From assembly GCA_964463655.1 (NCBI GenBank), contig CAYXDG010000023.1:1-45041 (forward strand): DNA of 45,041 nt, written 5' to 3'. Below are positions 17,092 through 25,513 of the stretch, in pieces. The notes beneath the pieces are model-generated. The model did no database searches and was not told the origin of the DNA. It saw only the letters and a list, made by a program, of their open reading frames with translations. A program made the position numbers and the translations under genes. The stretch comes from Halothece sp964463655. GTDB taxonomy: Bacteria > Cyanobacteriota > Cyanobacteriia > Cyanobacteriales > Rubidibacteraceae. Each line of letters opens with the position of its first letter. The first letter of the stretch is position 1.

Positions 17092-17895
17092 TTAACTATC
17101 CAGTTGCTTCCGCAGTTCTTCCAACTCAGCATCTACCATCTCATCGCTAGCAGTGTCTTGATTTTGGTTTTGATTGTCTTGAGTGCTAGTGGGTTGTTCA
17201 CTTTCGGGCAGTGCTTGTTGATCTTGAGAAGACCCAGAGAGTTGAGCTTTCATCGCAGCTAACTCATCATCCACATCGCTTCCCGATTCTAGTTGAGCAA
17301 ACTGGTCTTCTATCCCGCCACTCTCGCTTGTTAACTCAGCAGCAGCTTGTCCAGAGGCTTCCATTTCCATGACTTTTTCTTCCATGCGCTCGAACGCTCC
17401 AGCAGCGCTATTGCTATTCATGCCACCTACTTGCTCTTGCAGTTGCTCGTTGGCTTTCGCTGCTTTCATGCGAGCGCCGAGCATTTCTTTCTTGGTCTTC
17501 GCCTCAGAAATCTTACCTTCTAGGGCAGTCAAAGACTTTTTGAGGGTCTCAACTTGCGATTTTTGCTGCTCGACTTGGGGTTTGAGTGCTGCTGCTGCAT
17601 CAGCTGCGGATTTTTTCCGTTGTAGGGCTTGTCGAGCGAGGTCTTCATCACCTTTGTTTAGAGCCAGTTGCGCCCGTTCTTGCCATTTTTCTGCTTCTTG
17701 TTGTTGTTCATCGTACTGGCTGTGACTGCGACGTTCGGCAGCGATCGCCTTAGCGACGGCTTGGCGCAATTGTACCAAGTCTTCGTTCATATCTGCCAGT
17801 GCTTGTTCTAGCATTTTTTCGGGATCTTCAGCTTTGCTAACCATGTCGTTAACGTTTGATCGAACGACGCGACTGATGCGGTCAAATAGTCCCAT
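17092..17895 (-). CDS. PspA/IM30 family protein, Vipp1-like (copy 2)
   Basis: Second Vipp1-type protein, 267 residues from ATG 17895, the same length as typical cyanobacterial Vipp1. The frame is open for 23 more codons upstream, but only from the ATG does it start with the required amphipathic helix MGLFDRISRVVRSNVNDMV. The PspA-type helical hairpin, FERMEEKVMEMEASGQA and the Vipp1-specific C-terminal helix MVDAELEELRKQLDS are all present. The linker before that helix is longer and richer in Gln/Asn/Asp than in copy 1. Both copies keep the complete fold, so neither looks degraded; they may co-assemble or be expressed under different conditions. Confidence 0.92.
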   Translation of the reverse strand: MGLFDRISRVVRSNVNDMVSKAEDPEKMLEQALADMNEDLVQLRQAVAKAIAAERRSHSQYDEQQQEAEKWQERAQLALNKGDEDLARQALQRKKSAADAAAALKPQVEQQKSQVETLKKSLTALEGKISEAKTKKEMLGARMKAAKANEQLQEQVGGMNSNSAAGAFERMEEKVMEMEASGQAAAELTSESGGIEDQFAQLESGSDVDDELAAMKAQLSGSSQDQQALPESEQPTSTQDNQNQNQDTASDEMVDAELEELRKQLDS

Positions 17896-17986
17896 AATAA
17901 AATTTATTTTCTTCGTGATTGACGACGTTTTCGGGGGAGGTGAGAAAGATTGATTGACGAACATCTAGCGCGATCGCGCAATGGTT

Positions 17987-18047
17987 AAGATGTTGACGCA
18001 ATTACCTGAACAATCGATCGTTTCTACTTTTTCTATGGTAAGACATT
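17987..18047 (-). promoter_or_regulatory. conserved upstream block of vipp1 copy 2
   Basis: Shares AATGTCTTACCATAGA, AGTAGAAA and GGTAATTG, in order, with 16752-16817. It lies 92-152 bases before ATG 17895. A HIP1-type GCGCGATCGCGC lies between it and the start. Confidence 0.45.
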
Positions 18048-18133
18048 GACCACTATCAACGAAGTGGAAAGCTATGTGATGGGCTACGTCTTAGGGTTAG
18101 GTTATGCGATCGGAAAATGGAAAATATCAACCA

Positions 18134-18739
18134 TCACCAAATGTTTGCCATCGATAAGGTAAAACCTGATAACTCTGGACTCCCGCTAACCTGTTCAGGA
18201 TTGTCCAGAATTTTCACTTCTTGATTGGGACGGTAAATATAAACAGTTCGCTTTTGGCGATCGATCAACCAAGCCAAAGATACACCATTTTCTAGATACT
18301 CCAGCATCTTCTCTTTTAAATCCTTTAAGTTATCACTAGCCGAACGTAACTCAATCACAAAATCTGGACAAACGGGAGCAAAAGAAGCCTTTTCTTCATC
18401 TGTCAGGGCATCCCACTTTTTTCGGCTCAACCAAGAAGCATCAGGCGATCGCATTGCCCCATTAGGAAGGGTAAATCCTGTACTGGAGTCAAAACCGAGA
18501 CCTGTCCCATCTTGTGCAGCCCAGATACCCAGTTGTACAGTCAGATTAAAGTTTCGGTTTCCCGTATCGGAAAAAACAGGTGGCATAATGACAATTTCTC
18601 CACTAGCTGTGCGTTCAATTCGGAGATGTCTATTAATTTGGCAAAAATCATCAAACTCCTTGCCAGTTATAGGAGTTGTTGCTGGTAGAGAAATTCTAAA
18701 GGGTGTTGTTTTTGTTTGAATGAGTAAGGTTGTTTTCAT
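18134..18739 (-). CDS. Uma2 family protein (DUF820), restriction-endonuclease fold
   Basis: Member of a PD-(D/E)XK-fold family that is greatly expanded in cyanobacteria and of unknown cellular role. The 201-residue protein has the conserved parts: an N-terminal EFDDFCQINRHLRIER, the EIVIMPP strand, the acidic site in RSPDASWLSRKKW, then CPDFVIELRSASDNLKDLKEKMLEYLENG with the catalytic-type Glu, and the WLIDRQKRTVYIYRP strand. All expected acidic residues seem present. It stands alone with no partner gene close by; 2-5 such genes per region are common in cyanobacteria and often behave as accessory genes. Confidence 0.85.
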   Translation of the reverse strand: MKTTLLIQTKTTPFRISLPATTPITGKEFDDFCQINRHLRIERTASGEIVIMPPVFSDTGNRNFNLTVQLGIWAAQDGTGLGFDSSTGFTLPNGAMRSPDASWLSRKKWDALTDEEKASFAPVCPDFVIELRSASDNLKDLKEKMLEYLENGVSLAWLIDRQKRTVYIYRPNQEVKILDNPEQVSGSPELSGFTLSMANIW

Positions 18740-18823
18740 CGTTAGGTCAGAAATTCCTTTGCTTCTAAGTTATATCAAGTTCGGGGGATTGGTTATAACT
18801 CGTGTTGGGTTTCGCTCCTCTTT

Positions 18824-18852
18824 CCCCCCTAATAGAGGGGATGTAAGGGGGG
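18824..18852. repeat. C-run/G-run dispersed repeat
   Basis: CCCCCC, then AGAGGGG and finally GGGGGG within 29 bases, giving alternative hairpins. Similar C/G-run elements lie at 24036-24062, 25421-25467 and 32051-32070, always between or just before genes. Confidence 0.4.
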
Positions 18853-18945
18853 TTGACTTTTCCAAAATGGTATTAGCTTGAATCTTAAGCAGTAGCGCGA
18901 TCGCGCTTTACGTCCTAAACCAGAGCAAAGGGTGAGGACGGGGTT

Positions 18946-19815
18946 TTAACCAGCGCGATTGGTAATAATGACTCCTGTAATAACACTTGCTCCTCCTGTG
19001 ATTAAAGTTGAGGTAATCGGTTCTGATAAGATTAAAGCGCCTAAAATTGTTGCAGCAATGGGGACAAAATTAATAAACACCGCAGCTTGAGAAGCGCCAA
19101 TGCGTTGCACGCCCATATAATACCAACAAAACCCCAATGCTGACCCTAAAATTCCTAAGTAACTTAAGGCAAAAAATGCTTTTGCTGGAGGAAGCATCCA
19201 GTCATTTTGATACCCTTCCCATAAGCCAAATGGTAAGAGTAAGATCGCCCCAGAAATACAAGCATAAGTTGCAGTGATGACGGGAGATAATTCTCCCATG
19301 ACTTTTTTTCCAACAATGGTATAAGTCGCCCAACTGAAGAGACAACCGATTAAAAATAAATCTCCTAGTTGTAAACCTTGGCTGAGAAGAAGCAGGGGAT
19401 TGCCATCACTAATGACGATCGCTGCGCCCATTAAAGAAATTATAATCCCAAAAATTTTTCGGGGAGAGAGTTTATCCTGAAAGACAATTGTAGAAGCCAG
19501 GGCGATCGCGATCGGGTTTAAAGCCACAATTAAAGCAGCACGACTGGCGGTAACCGTTTGTAATCCTAAAAAGAAAAACACATTATAAAAAAATACTCCC
19601 GACAAACCCAGCATCAATACAGAAACCCATTGTCTTCCCTGCAATCGGGGAAATTTTCCTTCCCAACGCTTCGCAACCCCCAGCAAGCAAACACTGGCGA
19701 TGGTAAATCGGGTTAAGGCTGCGGTAAATGCCCCCACACTTTCCCCAACAATGCGCCCTGCAATAAACGTCCCTCCCCAAATAAATGCCATAATTGTCAA
19801 CTGTAAATAAATCAT
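18946..19815 (-). CDS. EamA/DMT family transporter
   Basis: Inner membrane protein of 289 residues with ten predicted membrane helices formed by two EamA repeats, the pattern of drug/metabolite transporters that export amino acids, purines or other small metabolites. The first repeat starts ALRF-like with FIWGGTFIAGRIVGES and TRFTIASVCLL; the second begins near WATYTIVGKKVMGELSP and contains FALSYLGILGSALGFCWYYMGVQRIGAS, the most conserved part of the family. Substrate is not predictable. It is divergent from the Na+/solute symporter gene, and the gap between them holds a dispersed palindrome. Confidence 0.88.
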   Translation of the reverse strand: MIYLQLTIMAFIWGGTFIAGRIVGESVGAFTAALTRFTIASVCLLGVAKRWEGKFPRLQGRQWVSVLMLGLSGVFFYNVFFFLGLQTVTASRAALIVALNPIAIALASTIVFQDKLSPRKIFGIIISLMGAAIVISDGNPLLLLSQGLQLGDLFLIGCLFSWATYTIVGKKVMGELSPVITATYACISGAILLLPFGLWEGYQNDWMLPPAKAFFALSYLGILGSALGFCWYYMGVQRIGASQAAVFINFVPIAATILGALILSEPITSTLITGGASVITGVIITNRAG

Positions 19816-19847
19816 GATCCCACCTGCTTAACGGTTCTTATTGTATG

Positions 19848-19869
19848 GAGACGTTTCATGGAACGTCTC
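19848..19869. repeat. palindrome GAGACGTT-tcatgg-AACGTCTC
   Basis: 8-bp arms with a six-base centre, between divergent transporter genes. The same arms with a different centre occur at 38540-38563. The motif resembles a dispersed repeat seen widely in cyanobacterial genomes. Confidence 0.65.
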
Positions 19870-19936
19870 TACCTTGTTTATGATGAAGCGTTTCTACATT
19901 ATGATTGTTGGGTAACTGGTAACTGATTACTGTTGT

Positions 19937-21724
19937 ATGCAACTGATTGACTGGCTGATTATCCTCTTCTATCTCCTCTTTTCTCTCGGCTTGGGTTTGA
20001 TTCTCTCTCGACGGGGGGCAAATAGTCTGGTAGATTTCTTTGTATCAGGTCGATCGCTGCCTTGGTGGTTAGCAGGAACCAGTATGGCTGCGACTACGTT
20101 TTCTATTGATACCCCTCTCTATATTGCAGGGGTTGTCGGCACAAGAGGCTTGGCGGGAAACTGGGAATGGTGGAATTTTGGCATTGCTCACTTAATTTTA
20201 ATTTACATTTTTGCTCGCTTATGGCGACGATCAGAAATTATCACGGATGCAGAGTTAACTGAGTTACGCTACGGTGGGCGCATGGCTGCTATTTTACGAG
20301 GCACAAAGGCGTTTTTATTTGCAGTTCCCATTAATTGTATCGCCATTGGTTACGCGATGTTGGCGATGGTAAAGGTGGTGGATGCGTTAGAGTTATGGCA
20401 AAGTGTGGGGATACAGCCAGGGCCGAGTTTAAAACTCCTGAGTGTGATTGGAGTCAGTGTCTTTGTCCTCATTTATTCTGGGTTTTCTGGGTTGTGGGGA
20501 GTGGTGGCAACGGACTTTTTCCAGTTTTTCTTAGGATTATTTGGCGCGATCGCCGTTGCTGTGGTAGCTGTGAATAGTGTGGGAGGAATGCCAGAATTAA
20601 TTTCTAGGTTGGAAACGGAAACAGGCGGGGATATTCTCTCGTTTTTTCCCCTGACAAGTAACCTTACTTGGAGTGATACCGCAGGAATTAGTTTAACCAC
20701 GTTTTCTGCTTATTTACTGGTGCAATGGTGGTCATTTCGGCGCAGCGATGGGGGAGGGGAGTTTGTCCAGCGTTTGGCTGCTGCGAAGGATGAAAATGAA
20801 GCAGCGAAAGCAGCATGGTGTTTTAATATTCTGCACTATCTGATTCGCACTTGGCCTTGGATTGTGGTTGCTTTAGTGGCGATCGTGGTTTATCCTAATT
20901 TAGAAGACCCAGAACTAGGCTATCCTAAGTTAATGTTAGAGTTTCTCCCTGCTGGACTTTTGGGGTTAGTGGTGTCTTCGCTGGTGGCTGCGTTTATGAG
21001 TACCGTTTCCACTTCGATTAACTGGGGGGCTTCTTATCTGACAAATGACTTATATCAACGGTTTATCAATCCCAATGCGGATCAGCCAGAATTAGTTTTA
21101 GTGGGGCGGACTTCTTCTGTAATTGTAACAGGGTTAGGGGCGATCGCAGCTTTCTTCGCTAGTGATGTGGCAACGGTTTTCCGCTTAGTGATTGCCATTG
21201 GCACAGGTCCTGGGTTAGTCTTAGTCTTACGGTGGTTTTGGTGGCGAATTAATGCAGCAGCCGAACTCGCAGCCATGCTTGCAGGGTTTATCATTGGTTT
21301 AGCCACCAGTCTTTATCCTGATGCGTTTAATGCCCTTTTAAATGATTTCGGCGTGCGTTTGATGGTTATTTCTGGACTCACAGCCATCATTTGGATCACT
21401 GTTATGCTTGTAACACCTCCAGAGTCTGATGAAACCCTAGATGAATTTTATCGTCGAGTCCGTCCTAGCGGTTGGGGTTGGAGACGACAGCAAGCAAGGA
21501 CTGGGGTTGAAGCGGGTCAAGACTTACAGAAAGATATTTTAAAGGTCTTAGCAGCCATTTTATTACTATTTGGGGCAATGTTGGCGATCGGGGGGTTTTT
21601 ATTATTACAGCCTCTCACAGGATGGGTTTCTTTAATCATTGGTGTTGTCGGTGGTATTTGGTTACGGCGCTTGAATAAACAAACCCTTAAATCAATGCCC
21701 AGACCCGGGTTAGATGATTATTGA
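19937..21724 (+). CDS. sodium:solute symporter family protein
   Basis: Secondary transporter of the SSS family (LeuT-like fold), 595 residues with about 13-14 membrane helices. The first helix (LIDWLIILFYLLFSLGLGL), the cytoplasmic turn SRRGANSLVDFFVSGRSLPWW and the following AGTSMAATTFSIDTPLYIAG match SSS proteins; helix 8/9 with SSLVAAFMSTVSTSINWGASYLTND carries the Ser/Thr residues that coordinate sodium in the family. The C-terminal part after about residue 495 is a cytoplasmic loop plus two further helices. The solute (proline, glucose, pantothenate, urea or other) cannot be assigned. The gene's 3' end overlaps an antisense gene fragment (21687-21851). Confidence 0.87.
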   Translation: MQLIDWLIILFYLLFSLGLGLILSRRGANSLVDFFVSGRSLPWWLAGTSMAATTFSIDTPLYIAGVVGTRGLAGNWEWWNFGIAHLILIYIFARLWRRSEIITDAELTELRYGGRMAAILRGTKAFLFAVPINCIAIGYAMLAMVKVVDALELWQSVGIQPGPSLKLLSVIGVSVFVLIYSGFSGLWGVVATDFFQFFLGLFGAIAVAVVAVNSVGGMPELISRLETETGGDILSFFPLTSNLTWSDTAGISLTTFSAYLLVQWWSFRRSDGGGEFVQRLAAAKDENEAAKAAWCFNILHYLIRTWPWIVVALVAIVVYPNLEDPELGYPKLMLEFLPAGLLGLVVSSLVAAFMSTVSTSINWGASYLTNDLYQRFINPNADQPELVLVGRTSSVIVTGLGAIAAFFASDVATVFRLVIAIGTGPGLVLVLRWFWWRINAAAELAAMLAGFIIGLATSLYPDAFNALLNDFGVRLMVISGLTAIIWITVMLVTPPESDETLDEFYRRVRPSGWGWRRQQARTGVEAGQDLQKDILKVLAAILLLFGAMLAIGGFLLLQPLTGWVSLIIGVVGGIWLRRLNKQTLKSMPRPGLDDY

Positions 21725-21851
21725 AACCGAATCTGGCTTTTCCTAAGCTGAGTTTGTCCTGTTGAAAGAGAACAATCACCAGTTCTTGGAGCAGTTTGGC
21801 TTCGGATAAACCACTTGCTTTAACCAGTTCATCGGGAATCGTGAGATTCAT
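21687..21851 (-). pseudogene. truncated UPF0175 family (antitoxin-like) gene
   Basis: From ATG 21851 the minus strand encodes 54 residues. The first ~39 (MNLTIPDELVKASGLSEAKL onward to LFQQDKLSLGKA) match the start of UPF0175 proteins, small helix-turn-helix-like proteins often paired with PIN or other toxins. At the point where the family continues with a helix-turn-helix (normally ...KASRLAGM...), the frame runs into the symporter's 3' end and stops after 15 unrelated residues. The gene thus seems cut, and no partner toxin is present. Too short to be called by length filters. Confidence 0.6.
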
Positions 21852-22008
21852 AACAATTTAGGAAGGGAAATCGGCGATTTGGGAGGCTATTTTTTAGTAT
21901 AGTGCGCGATCGCGCAATTTGAAACTTACATTATTAAGGTTGAGTTTCTAGACTCCGCAGCGCGATCGGATATCAGATACAATAAAATGAGCGATAGTGT
22001 AAAGTTTT

Positions 22009-23922
22009 ATGACAGCAACAACAACTCCTTCCAAACAAACCCAACTCCCACCATTAATTCCCCGATCGCTGCTATTTGGCAACCCGAAACGAGCCCGTCC
22101 CCGTCTTTCTCCTGATGCCAAATACCTGGCGTATATCGCCCCCGATGAGAAAGATGTCCTCCAAGTTTGGGTGCGGACAATCAGCAAAACGGATGAGCGA
22201 CAAGTGACCCAAGATAAAAAGCGAGGGATTCGCGCGTTCTTCTGGACATACAAACCCGACCAGTTGATTTATCTGCAAGATTCTGATGGCGATGAAAATT
22301 ATCATCTTTATGCGGTTGATCTCGCTAAGAATATTGTCCGCGATTTAACGCCATTTCAAGGGGTGAAAGCGCAACCCATAGATTTAGACCCTGAAACTCC
22401 CGATCAGGTCTTGGTGGGCTTAAATCTCAACAATCCTCAAAAGTTTGATGTTTATCGCATCAACTTAAATAATGGTGCGGTAGAATTTGACACAGATAAT
22501 CCTGGAAACATCGTTAGCTGGACAGCCGACGATGAGTTTGTGATTCGCGCTGCTGTGGCTGCGACTCCCGATGGCGGATCGGATTTACTCTATCGGGAAA
22601 CCCCTGACCAAGACTGGGAATTATTGCGCCATTGGAGTGCTGATGATGAAGGAGGTGCGCTAAGTTTCTCTAAAGATGGGAAAACGCTCTATATCCTTGG
22701 CTCTCATGATGCAAATGCCCAACGGTTAATTTCTCTCAACCTTGACAGTCGCGAAGAAACGGTGATTGCTGCGGATGAACAGTATGATGTGGGTGATGTT
22801 CTCATTCATCCGACTAAACGCCATATCGAAGCCGTTTCCTTCTACAAGGATCAAGAAGAATGGCAGGTGATTGATGAAGCAGTGGCGAAAGACTTTGAAT
22901 TTATCCGTCAACTGCGATTAGGCGAATTTGCGATCGCCAGTCGGGATTTAGCCGATCAAAACTGGATCATTGCTTATGTCACTGATGACGGTCCAGTCTA
23001 TTACTACCACTATCATCGCGAAAGCCAAAACGCAGAATTCCTCTTCACCAACCAGCCAGAATTAGAAGACCTCCCTCTTGCCAACATGAAGCCAATCTCT
23101 TATCAAGCCAGAGATGGGTTAACCATTCATGGTTATCTCACGACACCAGTGGGAATCGAAGCCAAACAACTCCCCACCATTTTATATGTGCATGGTGGCC
23201 CCTGGGCGCGAGATACGTGGGGATATAACCCTGCGGTGCAATGGCTGGCGAACCGAGGTTATGCGGTGTTACAGGTCAATTTCCGAGGGTCAACTGGTTA
23301 TGGAAAAGACTTCCTCAATGCAGGGAATCGCGAATGGGGTGCAGCGATGCACAATGATCTCATTGAGGCCGTAGAATGGCTCAAAGAAAAAGACATTTCT
23401 GATCCCGATCGCATTGCGATTATGGGCGGTTCTTATGGGGGATATGCGACCTTAGTTGGGCTGACCTTTACCCCTGATGTGTTCGCTTGTGGCGTGGATA
23501 TTGTCGGCCCCTCGAATTTGGTAACATTAATTAACAGTGTTCCTCCTTACTGGAAACCAATGATGTCTATGTTTGCTCATCGGGTTGGAGACATTGAAAC
23601 CGAAGAAGAGTTCTTAAAATCCCGTTCTCCTCTCTTTTTAGCCGATCAAATCAAAAAACCCTTACTCATTGGTCAAGGAGCAAACGATCCTCGCGTCAAA
23701 CAAGCAGAAAGTGAACAAATTGTTGCAGAAATGCGAGAAAAAGGCAAACCAGTTGAATATGCCCTTTATACTGATGAAGGACATGGGTTTGCTCGTCCTG
23801 AGAACCGAATGCACTTCTATGCCATTGCTGAGAATTTCTTAGGGAAGTATTTAGGCGGACGGGCTGAAGAAATTGGTGACATGATCGGACATTCTGGAGT
23901 GGTAAGTTCAACCAGTGACTAG
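22009..23922 (+). CDS. S9 family peptidase (prolyl oligopeptidase type)
   Basis: Serine peptidase of 637 residues with two domains. The N-terminal ~350 residues form a beta-propeller (repeated SPDAKYLAYI-, SKDGKTLYIL-like blades) that filters substrates; the C-terminal part is the alpha/beta hydrolase catalytic domain. The triad is complete: Ser475 in GGSYGGYATL, Asp560 in GANDPRV and His592 in DEGHGFARPENR. No signal peptide, so it is probably cytoplasmic. It resembles the acylaminoacyl-peptidase/dipeptidyl-peptidase branch of S9, acting on short oligopeptides. A HIP1 site and AT-rich DNA precede the start; there is no strong ribosome binding site. Confidence 0.93.
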   Translation: MTATTTPSKQTQLPPLIPRSLLFGNPKRARPRLSPDAKYLAYIAPDEKDVLQVWVRTISKTDERQVTQDKKRGIRAFFWTYKPDQLIYLQDSDGDENYHLYAVDLAKNIVRDLTPFQGVKAQPIDLDPETPDQVLVGLNLNNPQKFDVYRINLNNGAVEFDTDNPGNIVSWTADDEFVIRAAVAATPDGGSDLLYRETPDQDWELLRHWSADDEGGALSFSKDGKTLYILGSHDANAQRLISLNLDSREETVIAADEQYDVGDVLIHPTKRHIEAVSFYKDQEEWQVIDEAVAKDFEFIRQLRLGEFAIASRDLADQNWIIAYVTDDGPVYYYHYHRESQNAEFLFTNQPELEDLPLANMKPISYQARDGLTIHGYLTTPVGIEAKQLPTILYVHGGPWARDTWGYNPAVQWLANRGYAVLQVNFRGSTGYGKDFLNAGNREWGAAMHNDLIEAVEWLKEKDISDPDRIAIMGGSYGGYATLVGLTFTPDVFACGVDIVGPSNLVTLINSVPPYWKPMMSMFAHRVGDIETEEEFLKSRSPLFLADQIKKPLLIGQGANDPRVKQAESEQIVAEMREKGKPVEYALYTDEGHGFARPENRMHFYAIAENFLGKYLGGRAEEIGDMIGHSGVVSSTSD

Positions 23923-24017
23923 CTATAGTGTAGGAGGGTATTGTCAATCCTTTTACCTAGTTAACTTGAAACACGGCTTGCGATCGCCTCTCGGCATCTA
24001 AGATGAACTCTAAAAAA

Positions 24018-24062
24018 GACTGCTAGATAAGCAGTCCCCCAGAATTGGGGGGTTGGGGGGCT
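24018..24062. repeat. hairpin GACTGCT-agata-AGCAGTC followed by C/G-run
   Basis: A perfect 7-bp stem (24018-24036) is directly followed by CCCCC-agaatt-GGGGGG and another GGGGGG run. Located behind the S9 peptidase gene. The GAATTGGGGG-type part is shared in spirit with the C/G-run repeats at 18824 and 25421. No T-tract, so I do not call a terminator. Confidence 0.45.
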
Positions 24063-24167
24063 ATCATCTAGACAATCACTGGTGAAGCGCGATCGAGCCA
24101 AGTTTCTCAAACAGGGTAGGGTTTGCTTTGCCTTCTATCCTATTAAGCGAGGAAGAGTTGATTCACT

Positions 24168-24476
24168 ATGGAAACCGAAATCAAACCTGAAATTCTCAAA
24201 AAGTTGATTGATCATGAAGAACAATTCAAAAAATTTGGGGTCTGCAAATTAGGATTATTTAGTTCTATTATTGCTGGAGACTTAAATGAGGATAGTGATC
24301 TGGATGTTTTTGTCATTTTTGAATCAGGGCGAAAAACCTTTAGTAATTGCTTAGCTTTAATGTTTTTCCTCGAAAAATTATTGGAGCGGCGAGTAGATTT
24401 ATTAACCCCAGAGTCTCTAAGTTTTCAATTTAATGACCAGATTTTGCGTCAGGTGGAATATGTTTCTTTTTCCTGA
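24168..24476 (+). CDS. MNT-like nucleotidyltransferase domain protein, degenerate motif
   Basis: Minimal nucleotidyltransferase of 102 residues, the type usually paired with a HEPN toxin and acting as antitoxin by adenylylating it. The acidic pair is kept (SDLDVFVIF) and a third acid appears in RRVDLLTPESL. However, the glycine-serine-arginine-glycine region that should read like GSFARGE is LFSSIIAGD here: the first Gly is Ser and the Arg is Ala. No HEPN gene follows; the next gene is on the other strand. It may be a solitary, partly inactive remnant of a toxin-antitoxin pair. Confidence 0.7.
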   Translation: METEIKPEILKKLIDHEEQFKKFGVCKLGLFSSIIAGDLNEDSDLDVFVIFESGRKTFSNCLALMFFLEKLLERRVDLLTPESLSFQFNDQILRQVEYVSFS

Positions 24477-24492
24477 AGACTGCGCTCAGAAC

Positions 24493-25317
24493 TTATTGCA
24501 GTAACCAAAAGCCAGTGTCAGTCATTCCAGAATCATCTGGTTGAATTAATAAAAAGTGCAGTCCATTGCACGCTCGTTTCCGTTGTTCATATTTTTCTGC
24601 TGCTTTTGCCACTTCCGCATCTTCAAAGGTAATAATAACCCAGCGATCGCATAATCGGGCTTCTAAAACCAATCCTCCCGACTCTCCCACCGCAGTTGGG
24701 ATATAATTGATTGTGGCTGGCTGAGCTTGGGCAAGCCATTGCGCCAGTTGCCATGATTGCCGCCCGCCGTAAATAATCATTCCAGGCACTTGCGTCGTTG
24801 ACCCCAGATTTAACCGAAAAGGAGTTATTTCATCTGGCATCTCACAAATCGGAATGGGACGTTCTGGCATTCGATACTCGATTTCTTCTGCAATCAGACT
24901 GGCAAATTGCCATTGTTCCCCCAAAATCTCTTCAGGTAATGGTTGGGGAGGAGGGGATTCTATATTAATTCTGGCTTCTCCCCCGCGATCGCGCAATACC
25001 TCTTTGAGCAGATGTGTCCGTCTGGTTCCCTCTACAGGAATCCCCAATTGTTCCCCAGCTAACTGCAATAATTGTAAAGATTCGGGACGAAACACGCGCA
25101 TTTTTGCGGGAAACTCGCCCTCCGCTAACTCTTTTAGACTCTCCACTAACCAGTTAACGGTTGCTTGCGCTTGCCAACAGGATTTCGTTTTCACGCTGCG
25201 ATCGCCTTCATCACAGATCACTAATTCCCATTGATTTTTTGGGTGAGCAGTGGGTTGAGGAAGCCGATAAAAATCGACTTGCCAAGCAGAGGAGGGTTGA
25301 GGTTTTGAGACATTCAT
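24493..25317 (-). CDS. Tab2/Atab2 family RNA-binding protein
   Basis: DUF1092 protein of 274 residues. The eukaryotic homologues, Tab2 in Chlamydomonas and ATAB2 in Arabidopsis, are plastid proteins needed for translation of photosystem I (psaB) and other photosystem mRNAs; cyanobacterial members are presumed to act in the same area. Typical features: N-terminal WQVDFYRLPQP, ELVICDEGDRSVK, FRPESLQLLQLAGEQLGI, and a C-terminal GFWLLQ ending, the conserved Trp-Leu-Leu tail thought important for function. A Pro-rich linker is present in the middle (PPPQPLPEE). It is divergent from the glycosyltransferase gene that follows. Confidence 0.88.
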   Translation of the reverse strand: MNVSKPQPSSAWQVDFYRLPQPTAHPKNQWELVICDEGDRSVKTKSCWQAQATVNWLVESLKELAEGEFPAKMRVFRPESLQLLQLAGEQLGIPVEGTRRTHLLKEVLRDRGGEARINIESPPPQPLPEEILGEQWQFASLIAEEIEYRMPERPIPICEMPDEITPFRLNLGSTTQVPGMIIYGGRQSWQLAQWLAQAQPATINYIPTAVGESGGLVLEARLCDRWVIITFEDAEVAKAAEKYEQRKRACNGLHFLLIQPDDSGMTDTGFWLLQ

Positions 25318-25420
25318 GTGGGAAAACGCTTAACAAATTTGTGTCATCAAGGGAGACTACCCCTCAGATAAATTTTATCGTTTAATGGAATCAGTGATAG
25401 CCATTCTTACGGTTATGATC

Positions 25421-25467
25421 CTCACTCCTCTCTCTCAGATTTGGGAGAGGGGCTGGGGGGTGAGGAC
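25421..25467. repeat. C/T- and G-run repeat in the leader of the glycosyltransferase
   Basis: CTCCTCTCTCTC followed by GGGAGAGGGG and GGGGGG. It lies between Tab2 and the glycosyltransferase start at 25514 and can form a hairpin. An open frame through it would encode a Trp/Arg-rich N-terminus that I regard as artificial. Confidence 0.4.
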
Positions 25468-25513
25468 TTGGTGGGATGTAGCAAACACTTATCGATTTCA
25501 GATTATTAATGAC

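Larger units (their letters stand above)
16865..18047. repeat. tandem duplication, unit 2 (vipp1 gene with flanks)
   Basis: Partner of 15761-16817; both units have the same orientation and meet within about 50 bases. The coding parts are strongly similar over the whole helical domain but differ in the C-terminal linker, which is longer here. Confidence 0.7.

Noticed and set aside
17023..17262. 79-residue ORF antisense to the end of vipp1 copy 2
   Set aside because: Overlaps a certain gene and has no independent support.
24036..24062. G-quadruplex or CRISPR-like element
   Set aside because: Only two G-runs of six close together and no repeat-spacer periodicity; best seen as a dispersed C/G-run repeat.
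25385..25513. 43-residue N-terminal extension of the TIGR04283 glycosyltransferase
   Set aside because: Encoded by a C/G-run repeat and absent from the family pattern; ATG 25514 fits the family start.
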